Assembly: GCA_019321725.1 (NCBI GenBank) | Contig: CM033110.1 | Coordinates: 9,851,278-9,915,277 of the forward strand | Length of the DNA stretch: 64,000 nt | Reading direction: 5' to 3' | Origin: Paulownia fortunei | Taxonomy: Eukaryota; Streptophyta; Magnoliopsida; Lamiales; Paulowniaceae | Shown here: positions 22,234 through 34,217 of the stretch, piece after piece | Layout of the letters: each line of letters starts with the position of its first letter | Position numbering within the stretch: the stretch's first letter is position 1 | Translations under genes and position numbers: made by a program | The notes under the pieces: generated by a model | The model's input: only the letters and a program-made list of their open reading frames with translations | Database searches by the model: none | What the model was told of the DNA's origin: nothing

Positions 22234-23821
22234 AATGTAAATCAGATATCTACAAAACATGAGGCAAAAAATAAGCATACATTCAACTATTTAATCATTT
22301 ATAACAAGGTCTTTAACTATAAATGTCTCCTATTATTTTCTTCGAATCCCCGTCACCTTTATGATGGATATTCAGGAAATCATATATCCTAGTAAGCTTA
22401 AAGTCCGATTAGCCTTATCATACACTCCAATTTTATGAGCCCGTATGATAAAATAAAAAGGTAGCTAACACACTAGCAATTGCATCCCATGCAATCTTTA
22501 AGATATTTTGCCTCACTACTTCCCATACACCCTAATTTTATGAGCCCATATGATACTAAGTGTTAAGCATGTCCCATCAAACATCCATGTGAATAGGATA
22601 ACTAAAGTATATCCCACAACTCGAGGCCAACATCTTTAGCCCTCCTACCCCACTGGCATCTCTATACAAGTAGTGGTCACAGCTATTACCTCCATTTAGC
22701 ACATCCCACAACTCGAGGTCAATGGACTAAGTATGGCAACATTTCACATGCCAATTACTTTTGATGGAAGGTTTGGATGATTGGGCCCCGCCCAATATTG
22801 CCCATTAACGCTTTATATAAAATTAGTAAATTCTTAAACTTAGAACATTTCTAAGTGAGGGTTTCAATTTTATCCCAACCTCATTAATCTATTTCATGTT
22901 GTTTATTTAATGTTAAACTATCCTAAGATTAGAAGCATAATCAAAAGAAAGCATTAAATAAACCTATACATGTATCTACAATACATATATAATGGGATGA
23001 TCATGAGCCTTTTCTTATGCGATCCACTCGAGCCAATTTGGATCTTAAGGTCAATATAAAGGTAATTAATCAAAACAATAATAAATCTTATCTATTACAT
23101 GAATGTATCACCCATATATTCATGGGCCTTGAATCCTTTCTTTTCTCCACCTTGCTCCCTCTTCTTGTCCACCAAAAGCAAAAGAAGACTTCACCATCCT
23201 AATACTACTCTTATTACAATTGTTTAACCTAACAAGAAAATTTGGATTTTTTTCCAAGGGGAGGTACATTGGAGGGAGATAAAATTTACATTCAGAGTCA
23301 AAAATAGAGAAAAAGCGAGACTCGCAGGCCTCATTTTAATCAAAAACCCAAAGCATAAAACCATACATAGAAAATAAATGGTCTAGACTTCATGATCATT
23401 CATCTTATTCATGCTTAATTTAATCATCACATGATAAAAATCCAAAGCAAATAAATTTACCAAGTTGTCCAAATTACGTTTTTCTAGTTTGGGAATTAAT
23501 TCATTAAAAATAATTTATAGAATTTTAAAATTAACATTTAATTTTAAAAAATTGAAAAATCAAATTCTTTGCATGTGATATGAAAATGGGTAGCAGATAA
23601 TCTACTGCCCAGCAAAATTGCACGTCAAGCATCGTAGGGTCATGATGCGTGTAGCCCAGATTTTTTTTATTTGTTTCATTTTTTTGTCATGCAATTTAAC
23701 ACTTTAAAATCATACAAAAAATTCCAAAAATATAATTGCCAAACTAAAATGCAATTAAACATACTTTTCATCATACGAACGATTCATATATAAAACATCA
23801 CGAAAATAATCAGAACACATA
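22234..23821 (-). other. Copia leader (C2), about 1.6 kb
   Basis: Non-coding sequence between primer site and gag. Reading from the primer site it holds the variable module (about 23590-23680), the AGGCCTGCGAGTC landmark (about 23323-23342), the ATTGGGC hairpin (22780-22796), two boxes with CACAACTCGAG (22601-22630 and 22694-22722), and two copies of an ATTTTATGAGCCC motif (about 22431 and 22534). Order and spacing agree with C3. No conserved ORF was seen. Confidence 0.7.
22780..22796 (-). ncRNA. Leader RNA hairpin (C2)
   Basis: ATTGGGC-CCC-GCCCAAT: a perfect 7-bp stem at the position equivalent to 8238-8254 in C1. Confidence 0.5.
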
Positions 23822-23840
23822 AACCTAGGCTCTAATATCG
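23822..23840 (-). other. Primer-binding site, degraded (C2)
   Basis: The minus strand reads CGATATTAGAGCCTAGG, a changed form of TGGTATCAGAGC. It lies at the LTR/leader boundary. Confidence 0.75.
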
Positions 23841-24414
23841 CTGATAAGTTCGCATAATAGCGGGATTGCAAGCATAGTAGATATTTTAAAAAATTTCAAC
23901 AATTGAAATAAAATCATACAACAAATGTAAATATGCATATCCGGGATTTGATGCGATTTTTAGTTTGCATTTTTAATTGCTCGTTTAACAAAATTAAACA
24001 ACTAAAGTTTCACGATTATACCTTTCAAGTAATCTGGTTGATGAAGGGTAAGAAGGAATTCAGATTCCTCAAGCTCTTCTTGAAAAATTTCGATGGCCTC
24101 TCAAAACGTTCACCAAGGACTCCAAGTGTAGTCCCTCTAACGGTATCCACACTTTCGAGCAGATCCACAAGCTTCAAATCCTTGCTAGTGAATTTGAACT
24201 TCTTATTACTAAATCTATTTATGAGTGAGGATTAATTCTTGAATCAAAAAGTGATGGAAGAATTAACTTTTTAATCAAAAAGACATGGAACCTTTTGATG
24301 GAGTAATTTTTCTTGAAGTAAGAAAATAGAACACAAAAACATGAGAAGAAGAAGAGGAGAGGGGCGCGAAAATTCTAGCTCTCTTGTTTGTAGTTTTTGG
24401 CCCCTACATTGTAC

Positions 24415-24421
24415 ATTTATA
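24415..24421 (-). promoter_or_regulatory. Predicted TATA box of Copia C2 LTR
   Basis: TATAAAT on the minus strand, next to GGGGCCAAAAA. The same pair is seen at 55284-55307 and 58130-58156. Confidence 0.65.
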
Positions 24422-24589
24422 TACACAATGTAGTCTTGACCTAATCCCATTAGGTCTCCAACTCTTACCCTAATTAGTCCCCTAATCCAATTAGGAAACA
24501 TTCTCCTTCCTTATCTCTTATTTTTTTACTTTAAGACAAATTCTTTTCATTTTTATTAGGACTCTTTAATTCTAGCAATTAAAGAAACC

Positions 24590-24970
24590 TAATGGGCCTG
24601 TAACCACATGGACTTGGACTCTAATTAATTTATTAAAGTCCAATTAATTGATCTCCATCAATTAATTAAAAAACCTAATAAATTAATTGATCTAATCAAT
24701 TAATTAGTTGGTTCCATCATAGGCCACCTAATCATATTAGGTCCAATTAAAATAATTCTACTATTTTAATTAGTTAAATTTATTTAACTCCATAATTTAA
24801 TTTTAGGCCAAGCTAATATAACTAATCTCCATCAATTAATTAATTCATTCTCAAGAGCCCTAATCATTATTAGGTTCAAATAAATAATCATATTATTTAT
24901 TTGAATGAATTAATTTAACTGTTTAAATTAATTCCAACTCAAGTTGATTAATCTCCATTAATCAACTTAA
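24590..24970. repeat. AATTAATT-rich zone of the Copia LTR
   Basis: Dense palindromic TTAATTAA/AATTAATT tracts spaced by short unique words. The same zone recurs at 10235-10440, 48940-49300, 53985-54050 and 57480-57990, so it is an LTR feature upstream of the TATA box rather than a local microsatellite. Confidence 0.7.
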
Positions 24971-27322
24971 TACAACACTTTGGATTACAAAAATAGATAT
25001 ATAAGTGGATCATCTCGATTTGTGTGTGACTCATTAGGTTCACAAATAAACTAGCAGTGGGTTTGCAACCTTTACAACTTATGAATAACTTTAATGTTTC
25101 GATTAATTAATTCAAATAATTAATCCACTTGGAATTGACCCCTTAATTGCAAGAATCTCACAGATCAAGGAAAGCACCTAGCAGTGCATCTCGACTACCT
25201 AGTCTTAAGGGAATAGCAAGTGAACCTTTTCTGTTACGAGTACCATACAAATACGGTCCCTGTAATACCTAATCCTCATACTACTCACTTGGCCAATGTG
25301 ATTCATGCATTACATACTACTTATATGCTAATTTGCATTAACATTTACATGGCATCTTATGTAGCATTCTTAATCGTTAGACCTCTAATGCTATCACATG
25401 ATATTAGTGGTTGAGATCTTATAACCTAATTAAGAAAGTCTATATTTAAATAAGAAAAAGAATAGATTGGTCGATATATTGGATATTCATAGGTTATATG
25501 TTATAATTTTGGAAGTGTTAAATGTGTTACTGGTAAGTTTATATGATTCAATTTAATTATATCGAGGTGTTTTAAAAGTATACATCCATGGATTAACATA
25601 CTTGGGATATTGGACATGATATAATGTGCAGTGTCCTAATACAAGGTCCATATGTGCATATGATTTTAGAAATGCAAACCAGACAATCATTTAAGAATCG
25701 GATGTCAATCGGTTTAGAGATCGAATGAACGGATATAGGAATTACCTATGGGAATGAATGGTGACTAAGATAGGTTGCAACCAAATAAGAATATGTGAGA
25801 CACACAAGATTAGGGCTGCAAGATAAGGGAGAGAATAAGATTATATCATTACATGCCACCTCAAGCTTGCCACCTCATGCTTTCTTATTAAGCTTAAGCT
25901 AACATCTCAAGCTAACACCTCAAATCCTTCACCCTTAAGCCACGACCAGACCCTCATTTCAGCCATTTTCATCTTCCAAACACACACCTTAAGGTATCCA
26001 AGTGCTCCAAATTGATTCACAGTTGAAATAAAAGCAAGAAAAGCAAAGGAGAAGTGATTACCACCAAGTTTAACCTCAAAATCTGCATAGGTAACACTTA
26101 TCTACGATTTTGTCTTTGGTTTTTAGATTATTCTGAATGGTTTTATTGTTTAATAAGCTTTAAATATCTCTTATAAAAGTGTTAGGAAGTTTTTAGTTAG
26201 ACTTTGGTGCACAAAGAAAGGGTTTTTGATGACAAACACTTAATAGGAAATACTTGTGGCAGAAACTGTCACCTTACTATTTTCTTATGTTTTAGGCTTC
26301 AAAAGTGTATGGTATGTTGAATAAAACCTATGATTATTACCTTTTACATGTCCATATATGAGTTAAGAGTATTGTAATGAATTTTGATCGATTAGAAATT
26401 GAAATAGAGAATGATATTGGAGAAACACTCAAAATGCCAAATTAGCAAAATCTATTTTGGTGTGCTGTGAGGGAGACTGAATTAGGGAAGCTAAATCCAT
26501 TAGTTTTGGAAATAATATAACCTAGTTGTATCTGTGTGTATGTTATATAAGTGTGGTGAAAATTTGGGAGAGATTGAATATACGTGAGGGTGCCAAAACC
26601 ATTAATGTCATGTAGTGCGCAAAACTGTCACCGTAGGAAAAATCTATTTCAGTATGCTGTGAAGGGAGCTGAACTTGGGAAGCTATATCCGTGAGTTTTA
26701 GCCATTCTATGATATGGTTACATTTTTTTTTATGTTAGCTAAGTGTGATAAAAATTGGGGAGTGAATTAATATGTTTAAGAGTATCAAAATTATCATGCA
26801 AATTAATGTAGCAGCAAGAAAATGTGAAGTGGTGAATCTGTCCTATTTGGTTCATTAACATGTTCCAGCATAGATGTGGTGCATTTGATCCCTAACATAT
26901 AGGGAAATGTTGTCAGAGTTATAATACATCAATTAAGTGAGGTTAGTATACATTTAAGATGTGGAACAAAGGTACGTAGAAGGTTGTATTCGATTATAGT
27001 TTCTAAGTGGTAAGGTTGTTTAGTTAAATTCAGATTCAAGATCTTTATACTACATTAGGTATAATGAACTTGTTAATTGAGGATGGTGATTGATATCTTG
27101 TACTTTTACAGATTGTTTCACATATAGGGTTGGGGAGTAATACTTAAGAAACCTAGAAGTAACACACAACCGATCAAAGGTAAGTAAAGATTTATTTGCA
27201 ACTACAATGCATAGATATAGTAAATGTGTGATTTATATGTAATACCATACATCATATGTGCGTAGCAGAGGGCACGCGTTACTGTCATTCATGTCCATTG
27301 AGCATACATACATGGTCATTGA

Positions 27323-27512
27323 CACGTGCATGCATCATATACAAGCATTGTTATAAATCTTGCATTGCATGGCATGATTGTGAGAAAGGAAAATGTTTTA
27401 CTGACCACTACTAGTGCACGAAGCATGCATGGATTTGCATGGTTGTATACATGGATTTGCAGGTTCGCGTGCATGGATTTACATGGGTACGAGTGTGCAT
27501 GGATTTGCATGA
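27323..27512 (+). repeat. G-box/RY composite and CATGCA array in S5
   Basis: CACGTG (27323-27328) directly precedes CATGCA (27329-27334). About 90 bp downstream the GCATGGATTTGCATGG array runs from 27424 to 27512. Confidence 0.6.
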
Positions 27513-27714
27513 TTTTATGATTATTGGCCATTGGATTATGGCAATGTGCAGAGCTTTTTTCTGGTGCATGGGATAGTAACATTGGTTAGGGGCCCAAGAA
27601 AGAAATGATTTTGAGAGATGTTTTGATACATGGAATTGCATTGTGGGCATAGCATTTTGAGATGCATGACTTGATATTGTGGATTATTCTTTGACATGCA
27701 TAATCTTTACTTAC

Positions 27715-27728
27715 TGAGCATTAGCTCA
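27715..27728 (+). promoter_or_regulatory. TGAGC-ATTA-GCTCA palindrome (S5)
   Basis: A perfect stem identical to that in the N1 5' LTR, about 180 bp upstream of the S5 TATA box. Confidence 0.5.
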
Positions 27729-27991
27729 TATAGTTTATGCATTGTAGGTGAGTCTGGTGATACTTGATACCATGGACTTACTGGGTAAGCTGTTGGGCTT
27801 CCTACAGGTTCTGAGGATCAGTGTACATGGATGATGACCTATTGGTTGTGTTGTAGGCATATTCTAATATTTACATTCATTATTATTATGTATAGTGCTG
27901 ACTATATATAAATAGTGATTTTTCTATATACGAGCTTATATGTGAGAAAATACTTTACTGTTTCTCAAAGTACTACATTTGACAAAAGTAA

Positions 27992-28016
27992 ATATATATA
28001 TATATATACACACACA
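27992..28016. repeat. (TA)n(CA)n microsatellite near S5 end
   Basis: About eight TA units followed by four CA units, within R-U5 of the LTR. Related AT runs occur at 4316-4332 and 61080-61092. Confidence 0.85.
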
Positions 28017-29208
28017 TGCACACATATGTGCTACCTTGTCAAAATTATTGTTATACAATATCTATATTTAGTGGTGGGGGTGTTACAGTCCCTCTGTCAA
28101 ATAATCTCCCGATTAAGTTTAGGGCATGGATTATTAGTCAAAATCCTATTTTGATTTAATAACTATGATTTCATTTTAAGCCACATTGATCCTTTGATGA
28201 ATCACTAGAAAACCTTACATCTAGTATACATCCTGCCTTGATTAAGGTCTTCATTATCAAGAACTGTAATACCCCTTAACCTAACTGCAGAATCTAAACA
28301 AGCTAATACAATTAAGTCAAGAAATGTTAACTTTTCATCAATACTGGAGTTATGGTTTTAATAAAAGTTCCCTTTTTGAATATAAGAGAAAGAACTTGAT
28401 TTCATTTGTTATTTCATTATGTTGTAGACACACCATATACATAAATCAAAACTAAGTACATCTGTTTACAAAACCATAACACAACGACTTATTTAAAAAT
28501 AAAATAGAGTTTTCAAAAGAAACTACAAAATAGCTCGAAGCATGGCATATGAACAAATCTCTATCCAGCCACTTTAGAGACTCAGCCAACCTTTAAACCT
28601 GTATATTTCCACCCGCATCACATGAATCTAATGAGCTAAAGGCTCAGTAAGGTGAAACTAATGTAATAACAAATAACGTACATGCAAGTCACATAAATAA
28701 TTAAATGCATTATTCAATTTAATAACTTTCATTCCTAAATCATTCTTTAGGGCCCTTGAAGTGTGGTACCTAATTAATAGTGATAGACCGTGGTTTTCAG
28801 AACCTGTTCATAATGATTGGCCAACAAGAGAAATAATATAGGGTTTCCATACTTGGTTTTTCAATCTTAGGTATTAACCGTATTCTGTCTCATTCATTGT
28901 GGCTTTCCTATACCAATTTCTAAACCTCAAGTATTTGCCACCATTTGTTGGGTCCGCCAGTCCCTCCCGCGTCCCTTGTCTACCCGACCATCAATCAAGT
29001 ACCATACTTCATTTTTAAAAACCTTATTATATTATTAATAGTATCATGCTTCATGAACCATAAATGCATCAAACATTACATTATTTGACTAATAAAGACA
29101 ATCACATTAAAACATGAACAACATTATATGATTCTTGTGATACAACAAATGAAAGTTTCAATTTACCTCAAGTCCACTTTGTGTTAAGTGAAAAGATCAA
29201 TCTCTTTG

Positions 29209-29609
29209 GAAAGAAAGGAAAATTGAGTCCCAGATACATTGGCGCATTCCCGGTAATTGAAAGAATCGGTGATGCTTCTTACAAACTGGATCTGCCAACA
29301 TATATGTCCTAATACACAATGTATTCATGTGTCTATGCTGAGAAAATATATTGCTAATCCTCTCACATTCTGAAGAATGAACTAGTGGAATTAAAAGCAG
29401 ATTTGAGGTACGAAGTAAAGCTTGTACAGATTTTGTTACGAGAAGTGAAACAACTAAGAAATAAACAGATTCATTAGTTAAAGTGTTATGGAGAAACCAA
29501 TTAGTAGAAAAGGCCACTTGGGAAAGGGAGGACAAAATGAGAACTAAGTATCCTGAACTTTTTGGTAAGTGAAATTTTGTGGATGAAATTTTTTATAAGG
29601 AGGGGAAGA
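29209..29609 (+). pseudogene. Second Gypsy integrase C-terminus stub left of G2
   Basis: Begins inside integrase (KGKLSPRYIG) and runs through YKLDLPT, VSMLRKY and ILLREVKQLRN to the WRNQLVEKATWERED tail and a polypurine tract (29598-29608), directly abutting the G2 5' LTR. It shares the GCTTGTACAG variant and the GAACTAGTGG start of the G2 integrase end (36935-37000), not the G1 form. It is therefore a second internal end of the same element lineage. Single-base losses break the frame. The left edge is in a TTTGGA match with E2 (29205-29210). Confidence 0.88.
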
Positions 29610-32499
29610 TGTGATACCCGAGCCTCTTACTACTCACATGGCCAGATATGATTCATGCATTATATGTTAATTACATGCTATTTGCATTGGTATGACATCA
29701 TATAATTCATTTTATTTTATACGGCGTTGTTAACCATTAAACTTAATTTTGAAGCTCTCGCACGGTATTGATTATCGAATCACCTAACCTAAGTGGTTGA
29801 TTTTGTATTGAGATAAAAAGAAATTTAGGTATCAATATAGTGAATAGTGCTAGGTTACACGTAGTAACCTTAGGAGTTCGAAAGGTGTCACCGAAAAGTT
29901 TATAGAAAGGGAGTCGGTTCGATCATGAATTTTAATATTATATGTATAATAAACATACAATTGGGGCAATAGACATACAATACTATAATTTAAATGTTAT
30001 ATTACTAGGTTCATAGGCTTGTAACACTATCGGTGCACAAACTTATCAATCGAGCAAGAACCGATGATTTTTCGGGTGAAGAACCTAATGAACGGACATA
30101 GGAATTAGCTACGGGAATGAATGGTGATGAAGATAGGTTGAAACCAAATAAGAATATGTGAGACACACAAGATTAGGGCTGCAAGATAAGGGAGAAAATC
30201 AGATTATACCATTACATGCCACCTCAAGCTTATGCCACCTCATGCTTAGACTTATCAAGCTAGCACCTCAACCTATTCTTCACTCTTAAGCTAACAGCCA
30301 CGACTTAAACCTTCTTCTAAAACATTTCAGCTTCTAAATACATGGAAAAAGACCTCTAAATAGGTCCTAAGTGATTCCAACCGAAAAAGGAGGCAAAACA
30401 AGCAAAGGGAAGGAGAAATAACCAAGTTCAAGTAGAAAACTGTGCAAGGTGAGCTTAACCTACGGGTTTGGCATGACTTTCATATTTATTTTGAGGTTTA
30501 TTGGCTTATTAAGCTTTTAATATTATTTATATAAATGTTAGGATGTTATTAGATAGGCTTTGATGCATAAAGAAGGGTTTGTGGTTGGAAATATTTGATA
30601 GAAAACACTTGTGCTAGAAACTATCACCTTGCTGTATTCTTATGTTTTAGGCTTCAAAAGTGTATGGTATGTTGAATAAAACCTGTAATTATCATCATAT
30701 ACATGTTTATATATGATATAAAAGTATTGGAATGAATTTTTATCGGTTAGAATTGAAATAGAGAATGATATTGGAGAAACACTCAAACTGCCAAAGTAGC
30801 AAAATCTATTTTTGGTGTGCTGTGAAGGAGACTGAATTAGGGAGACTAAATCCATTAGTTTTGGCAAGAATATAATTTGGTTGTCTCTATGTATATGTTA
30901 TATAAGTGTGGTAAAAAGTTTAGAGAGATTGAATATACGTAAGGGTGCCAAAACTATTAATGTCATGAAGTGTGCAAAACTGTCACGGTAGGAAAACAAT
31001 CTGTTTCAGTATGTTGTGAAGAGAGCTGAACTTAGGAAGCTATGCCATGAGTTTTAGTAATTCTATGATATGGTTACATTTATATACATGTTATCTAAGT
31101 GTGGTAAAAATTTGGAAGTGATTGGATATGTTTAGGGATGTCAAAATTATCATGCAACTAAATTGGACAGCAAGTAAATATGAAATTTGAATCTGTCCCA
31201 TTTGATAACTTATCATATTTCAACCTAGACATGTTGCTATTGAGTGTTAACAATTAGGTACATGATATTAGAGTTATAATACTTCAATTATATGATGTTT
31301 ACATGTATCTAAGATGAGAAATTAAGGTATTGGAGGGACTAAATTGGGTTCTAGTTTGTAAAACCTAGATAGCTTGGTGTTTAAGGTCTTAGTATGATAT
31401 TTTATGCTTTCAACTTGCCAAATTGGGAATGGTGCTTGATGTTGGTAATATTACAGGCTATTTTACATCTAAGATTGGAGGGGAACAATAAACAAATCTA
31501 GACTAAACCACCAACCAAGTGAAAGGTAAGTAAAGATTCATTTGCAACTAAATGCATAGACATAGTAAATGTGTGATTATATGTAATATCATAGATCATA
31601 TGTGTAAAGCAGAAGACCACATTACTATTATTCATGTCCATTGAGCATACTTATATGGCATTAGCACGTGCATGCATCATATACGAGCATTGTGATAAAT
31701 CTTGCATTGCACGGCATGATTATGAGAAAGGAAAATATTTTGCTTACCACTACTAGTGCACCGAAGCATGCATGAATTTGCATAGTTTTATGCATGGATT
31801 TGTAGGTTCGCATGCATGGATTTGCATGCGTATGAGTATGCATGGATTTGCATGCTTATATGATTATTGGCCATTGGATTATGGCGATGTACAGAGCTCT
31901 TTTTCGGTGTATAGGATAGTACAGATGTGGGCAGCGTTGGTCAGGGGCCAAGAAAGAAATGATTTTGATGCATAAAATTGCATTGTGGGCATAGCATTTT
32001 GAGATGCATGACTTGATATTGTGGATTATTCTTTGACATGCATAATCTTTACTTGCTGAGTTTTAGCTCATATAGTTTATGCATTGTAGGTGAGTACGAC
32101 GATGCTTGAAGCATCTTTTACTGGCTGGGCGCGGTTGGAGCTCCTACAGGTGTCTAAGAGAGTGTGTACATGGATGACGACCTGTTGGGCTATTTTGTTG
32201 GCTTGTTATATTTTAAGTCTGTTGTATTATATTTTTAGACTGGTACTATATTTCGCTTTTAAAACTTTACTGTAAATAAGTATGTAAATATTGGGTCGTT
32301 GTGGGTGTTGTGCTTTTATATAAATACTGATCCTGCTATATACATGACATGTGTGAGAAAGTATTTTAAACAGGGTTGTGCATGTAAGAAGTGATTTATT
32401 TTTCTTAAAGTGTTACAAAAAAAAAATTCCATGCATGCACACAGGTTCTATCATGTCAAATTATATTTATATATAGTTGTGTAGTAATGGGGTGTTACA
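29610..32499 (+). repeat. 5' LTR of G2 (2890 bp)
   Basis: TGTGATACCCGAGCC to GGGTGTTACA. Contains CACGTG-CATGCA at 31665-31676, a CATGCA array at 31765-31860, the TGAGT/GCTCA palindrome near 32058 (one arm changed C to T) and the TATA box at 32317-32325. It is also the LTR to which the upstream integrase stub is attached. Confidence 0.92.
32317..32325 (+). promoter_or_regulatory. Predicted LTR TATA box (G2)
   Basis: TATATAAAT about 175 bp before the LTR end, in the same block as in N1 and the 3' LTR (39864-39872). Confidence 0.6.
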
Positions 32500-32502
32500 G
32501 AG

Positions 32503-32516
32503 TGGTATCAGAGCCC
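32503..32516 (+). other. Primer-binding site, initiator-Met type (G2)
   Basis: TGGTATCAGAGCCC, three bases after the 5' LTR. Confidence 0.92.
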
Positions 32517-32670
32517 AGGTCTTGATTCTGTAGACTGTCCATGTACATGATCTTAGAACTTGCGGAGCGCAGCCACGCCAGTAAGTTTTACATTATCATA
32601 TATTGCATTACATATTCCATGAATTATATTGGCCATATGTTGTCAAACTTGTGTAAAACAGCGCTGCAAA

Positions 32671-33745
32671 ATGGTGAGAACTCGTGGTGAGAGCAGTGGT
32701 GGTGCCAGAGCGCAGAGGAATGAGACCCCACTCTGGTTAATGATCGAGATACCATGATTAACCGTTAACAGAGTTGATTGAACGACAGTCCAAACAAATT
32801 CACAATTAATTCGCAGAGGGATAATGGTGAGCACCGCGGGTGGAGGTAAACCAACAGCGGAGCGAACTATATATATATGGTGGGAGAACGATTTAGGAGG
32901 CTGGATCCCCCAACATTTGAGGATGTTATTGATCCTACCGTATAGAGGACTGGTTGAGGACCCTGGAAAACATGTTCCAGTATAGCAGGGTGCCAGTAGA
33001 GGAGAGGGTAATGTGTGCCACTTTCATGCTTCACGGTAGTGCAGGCCATTGGTGGGACATGATCAGCAGCATAGAGGACATTACTACCATGAGCTGGATA
33101 GATTCAAGGAGTTATTCCAAAATAAATATTTCATAGCCCCAGTTCGCATGATGAAGATGAATGAGTTTATACAACTGCGCAAGGAGCGATGACTGTTGGG
33201 AAATATATTCGTAAATTTGAACAACTGTCCAGGTTTGCTACGCACATGGTCAGCACTGAAGCACTGAAAGTAGAGAGATTTCTTGAGATTTGAGGCCAGA
33301 GTTATACCGGGATGTGAATATGGCGGGTACTCAAGGGGTGACATTTTCACAAGTGGCTGAGAGGGCTAGTGGCAGAATAGGCTGAATTGAGAATCGCTCG
33401 TGCACAGAGGCTCGATAGCAATTCAGACAGCAGGGACAGAGATGGACTGTGGGCAAAAGAGGCCGGTCCAAATGCAGAAGCCGATCAAATACAAAGCCGG
33501 GATTTAAATTTCAAGAAGAACAAGGCCAACAACAAGAAGGTCAAAATAAGAGGCCACGGGTCGAACAAGGAAAAGCACTGATGCCAGAAGCTGTGTGTCA
33601 GAAATATGGTAATCGACATACTGGAGGCTGCTATATAGATACCAGGATATGCTTTCGATGCGAATGCCGGGACATATTGCTAAATTTTGCCCAGGTAAAC
33701 AAAATCAGACCAGCCAAAGGAATGTACCAGCCAAGGTGTTCACCA
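32671..33745 (+). pseudogene. Gypsy gag (G2)
   Basis: ATG at 32671 opens MVRTRGESSGGARAQRNETP; the Gln that is a stop in N1 is intact here. Repeated one-base losses then shift frame (about 32730, 32765, 32940, 33100 and 33285). Recognisable pieces are FRRLDPPTFEDVIDP, TLENMFQYSRVP, GHWWDMISS, RKFEQLSRFATHM and GYSRGDIFTS-like shifted sequence. The zinc knuckle is split between frames: CFRC near 33652 and PGHIAKFC near 33664. Compared with N1 it has more indels but fewer stops at Gln codons. Confidence 0.88.
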
Positions 33746-34217
33746 TGACCAGGGCGGATGCAGAGGCAAATCCATCGGTGGTGATAGGTAAACTTTATAT
33801 TTTAGTGTTCCAACACTTGTGTTATTTGATTCTGGAGCCACGCATTCATTTGCATCCACTGAGTACGTGAAGAGGCTGGGTAGAAATCAATGTAGCATAG
33901 TTTATACAGTCCCCTCTGGAGATGCTAGACAAACTGATCGGATTTTGAGAGCTTGTGCTATACTTGTTGAAGGTAGAGAATTACATGCTGATTTGATTGT
34001 ACTGGATATGAATGATTATGATGTTATTTTGGGCATGGATTGGTTGTCAAAGTATGGGGCTACTATCGACTGTAAGGAAAAGACAGTGACATTTCAACTT
34101 TCTGGAAAGAGTCTTTCACATTTGCCAGCATTGTGAAGAATTTCAGATTCCCTATGATTTCAGCAGTGAAGGCACAACGATTACTCGATGATGGTTGTGA
34201 AGGGTACTTGGTGAGTG
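33746..34217 (+). pseudogene. Gypsy aspartic protease (G2)
   Basis: Frame 33819-34136 has LFDSGATHSFAS with the catalytic Asp (33828-33830), PSGDARQTDRILRACAILVE, then VLDMNDYDVILGMDWLSKYG with the conserved ILG segment that N1 lacks. A frameshift near 33800 separates it from MTRADAEANPS upstream. A second shift near 34105 breaks it from RT. The domain itself looks structurally complete. Confidence 0.9.

Larger units (their letters stand above)
25261..28087 (+). mobile_element. Solo LTR S5 (2827 bp), TSD GTCCC
   Basis: A complete Gypsy LTR, TGTAATACCTAATCC to GGGGGTGTTACA, with exact GTCCC duplications at 25256-25260 and 28088-28092. Removing it restores the C2 Copia LTR sequence (ACGGTCCCTCTGTAAT-like, compare 49425). 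It has the CATGCA array, the CACGTGCATGCAT composite, the TGAGC palindrome and the TATA box at 27905-27913. No internal sequence remains. Confidence 0.95.
23841..28264 (-). mobile_element. 5' LTR of Copia C2, split by S5 and truncated by E2
   Basis: Segments 23841-25260 and 28093-28264 match the C3 LTR (48040-50240) in order, with S5 between them. The start of the LTR is lost beyond 28264, where E2 begins. It includes the TATA box (24415-24421) beside the conserved GGGGCCAAAAA motif and the AATTAATT-rich zone (24590-24970). Confidence 0.85.

Noticed and set aside
27316..27650. Several His/Cys-rich small frames over the CATGCA array, repeated in other LTRs (31661, 41547)
   Set aside because: They are translations of the minisatellite in multiple frames; no start is conserved and the sequence lies in U3.
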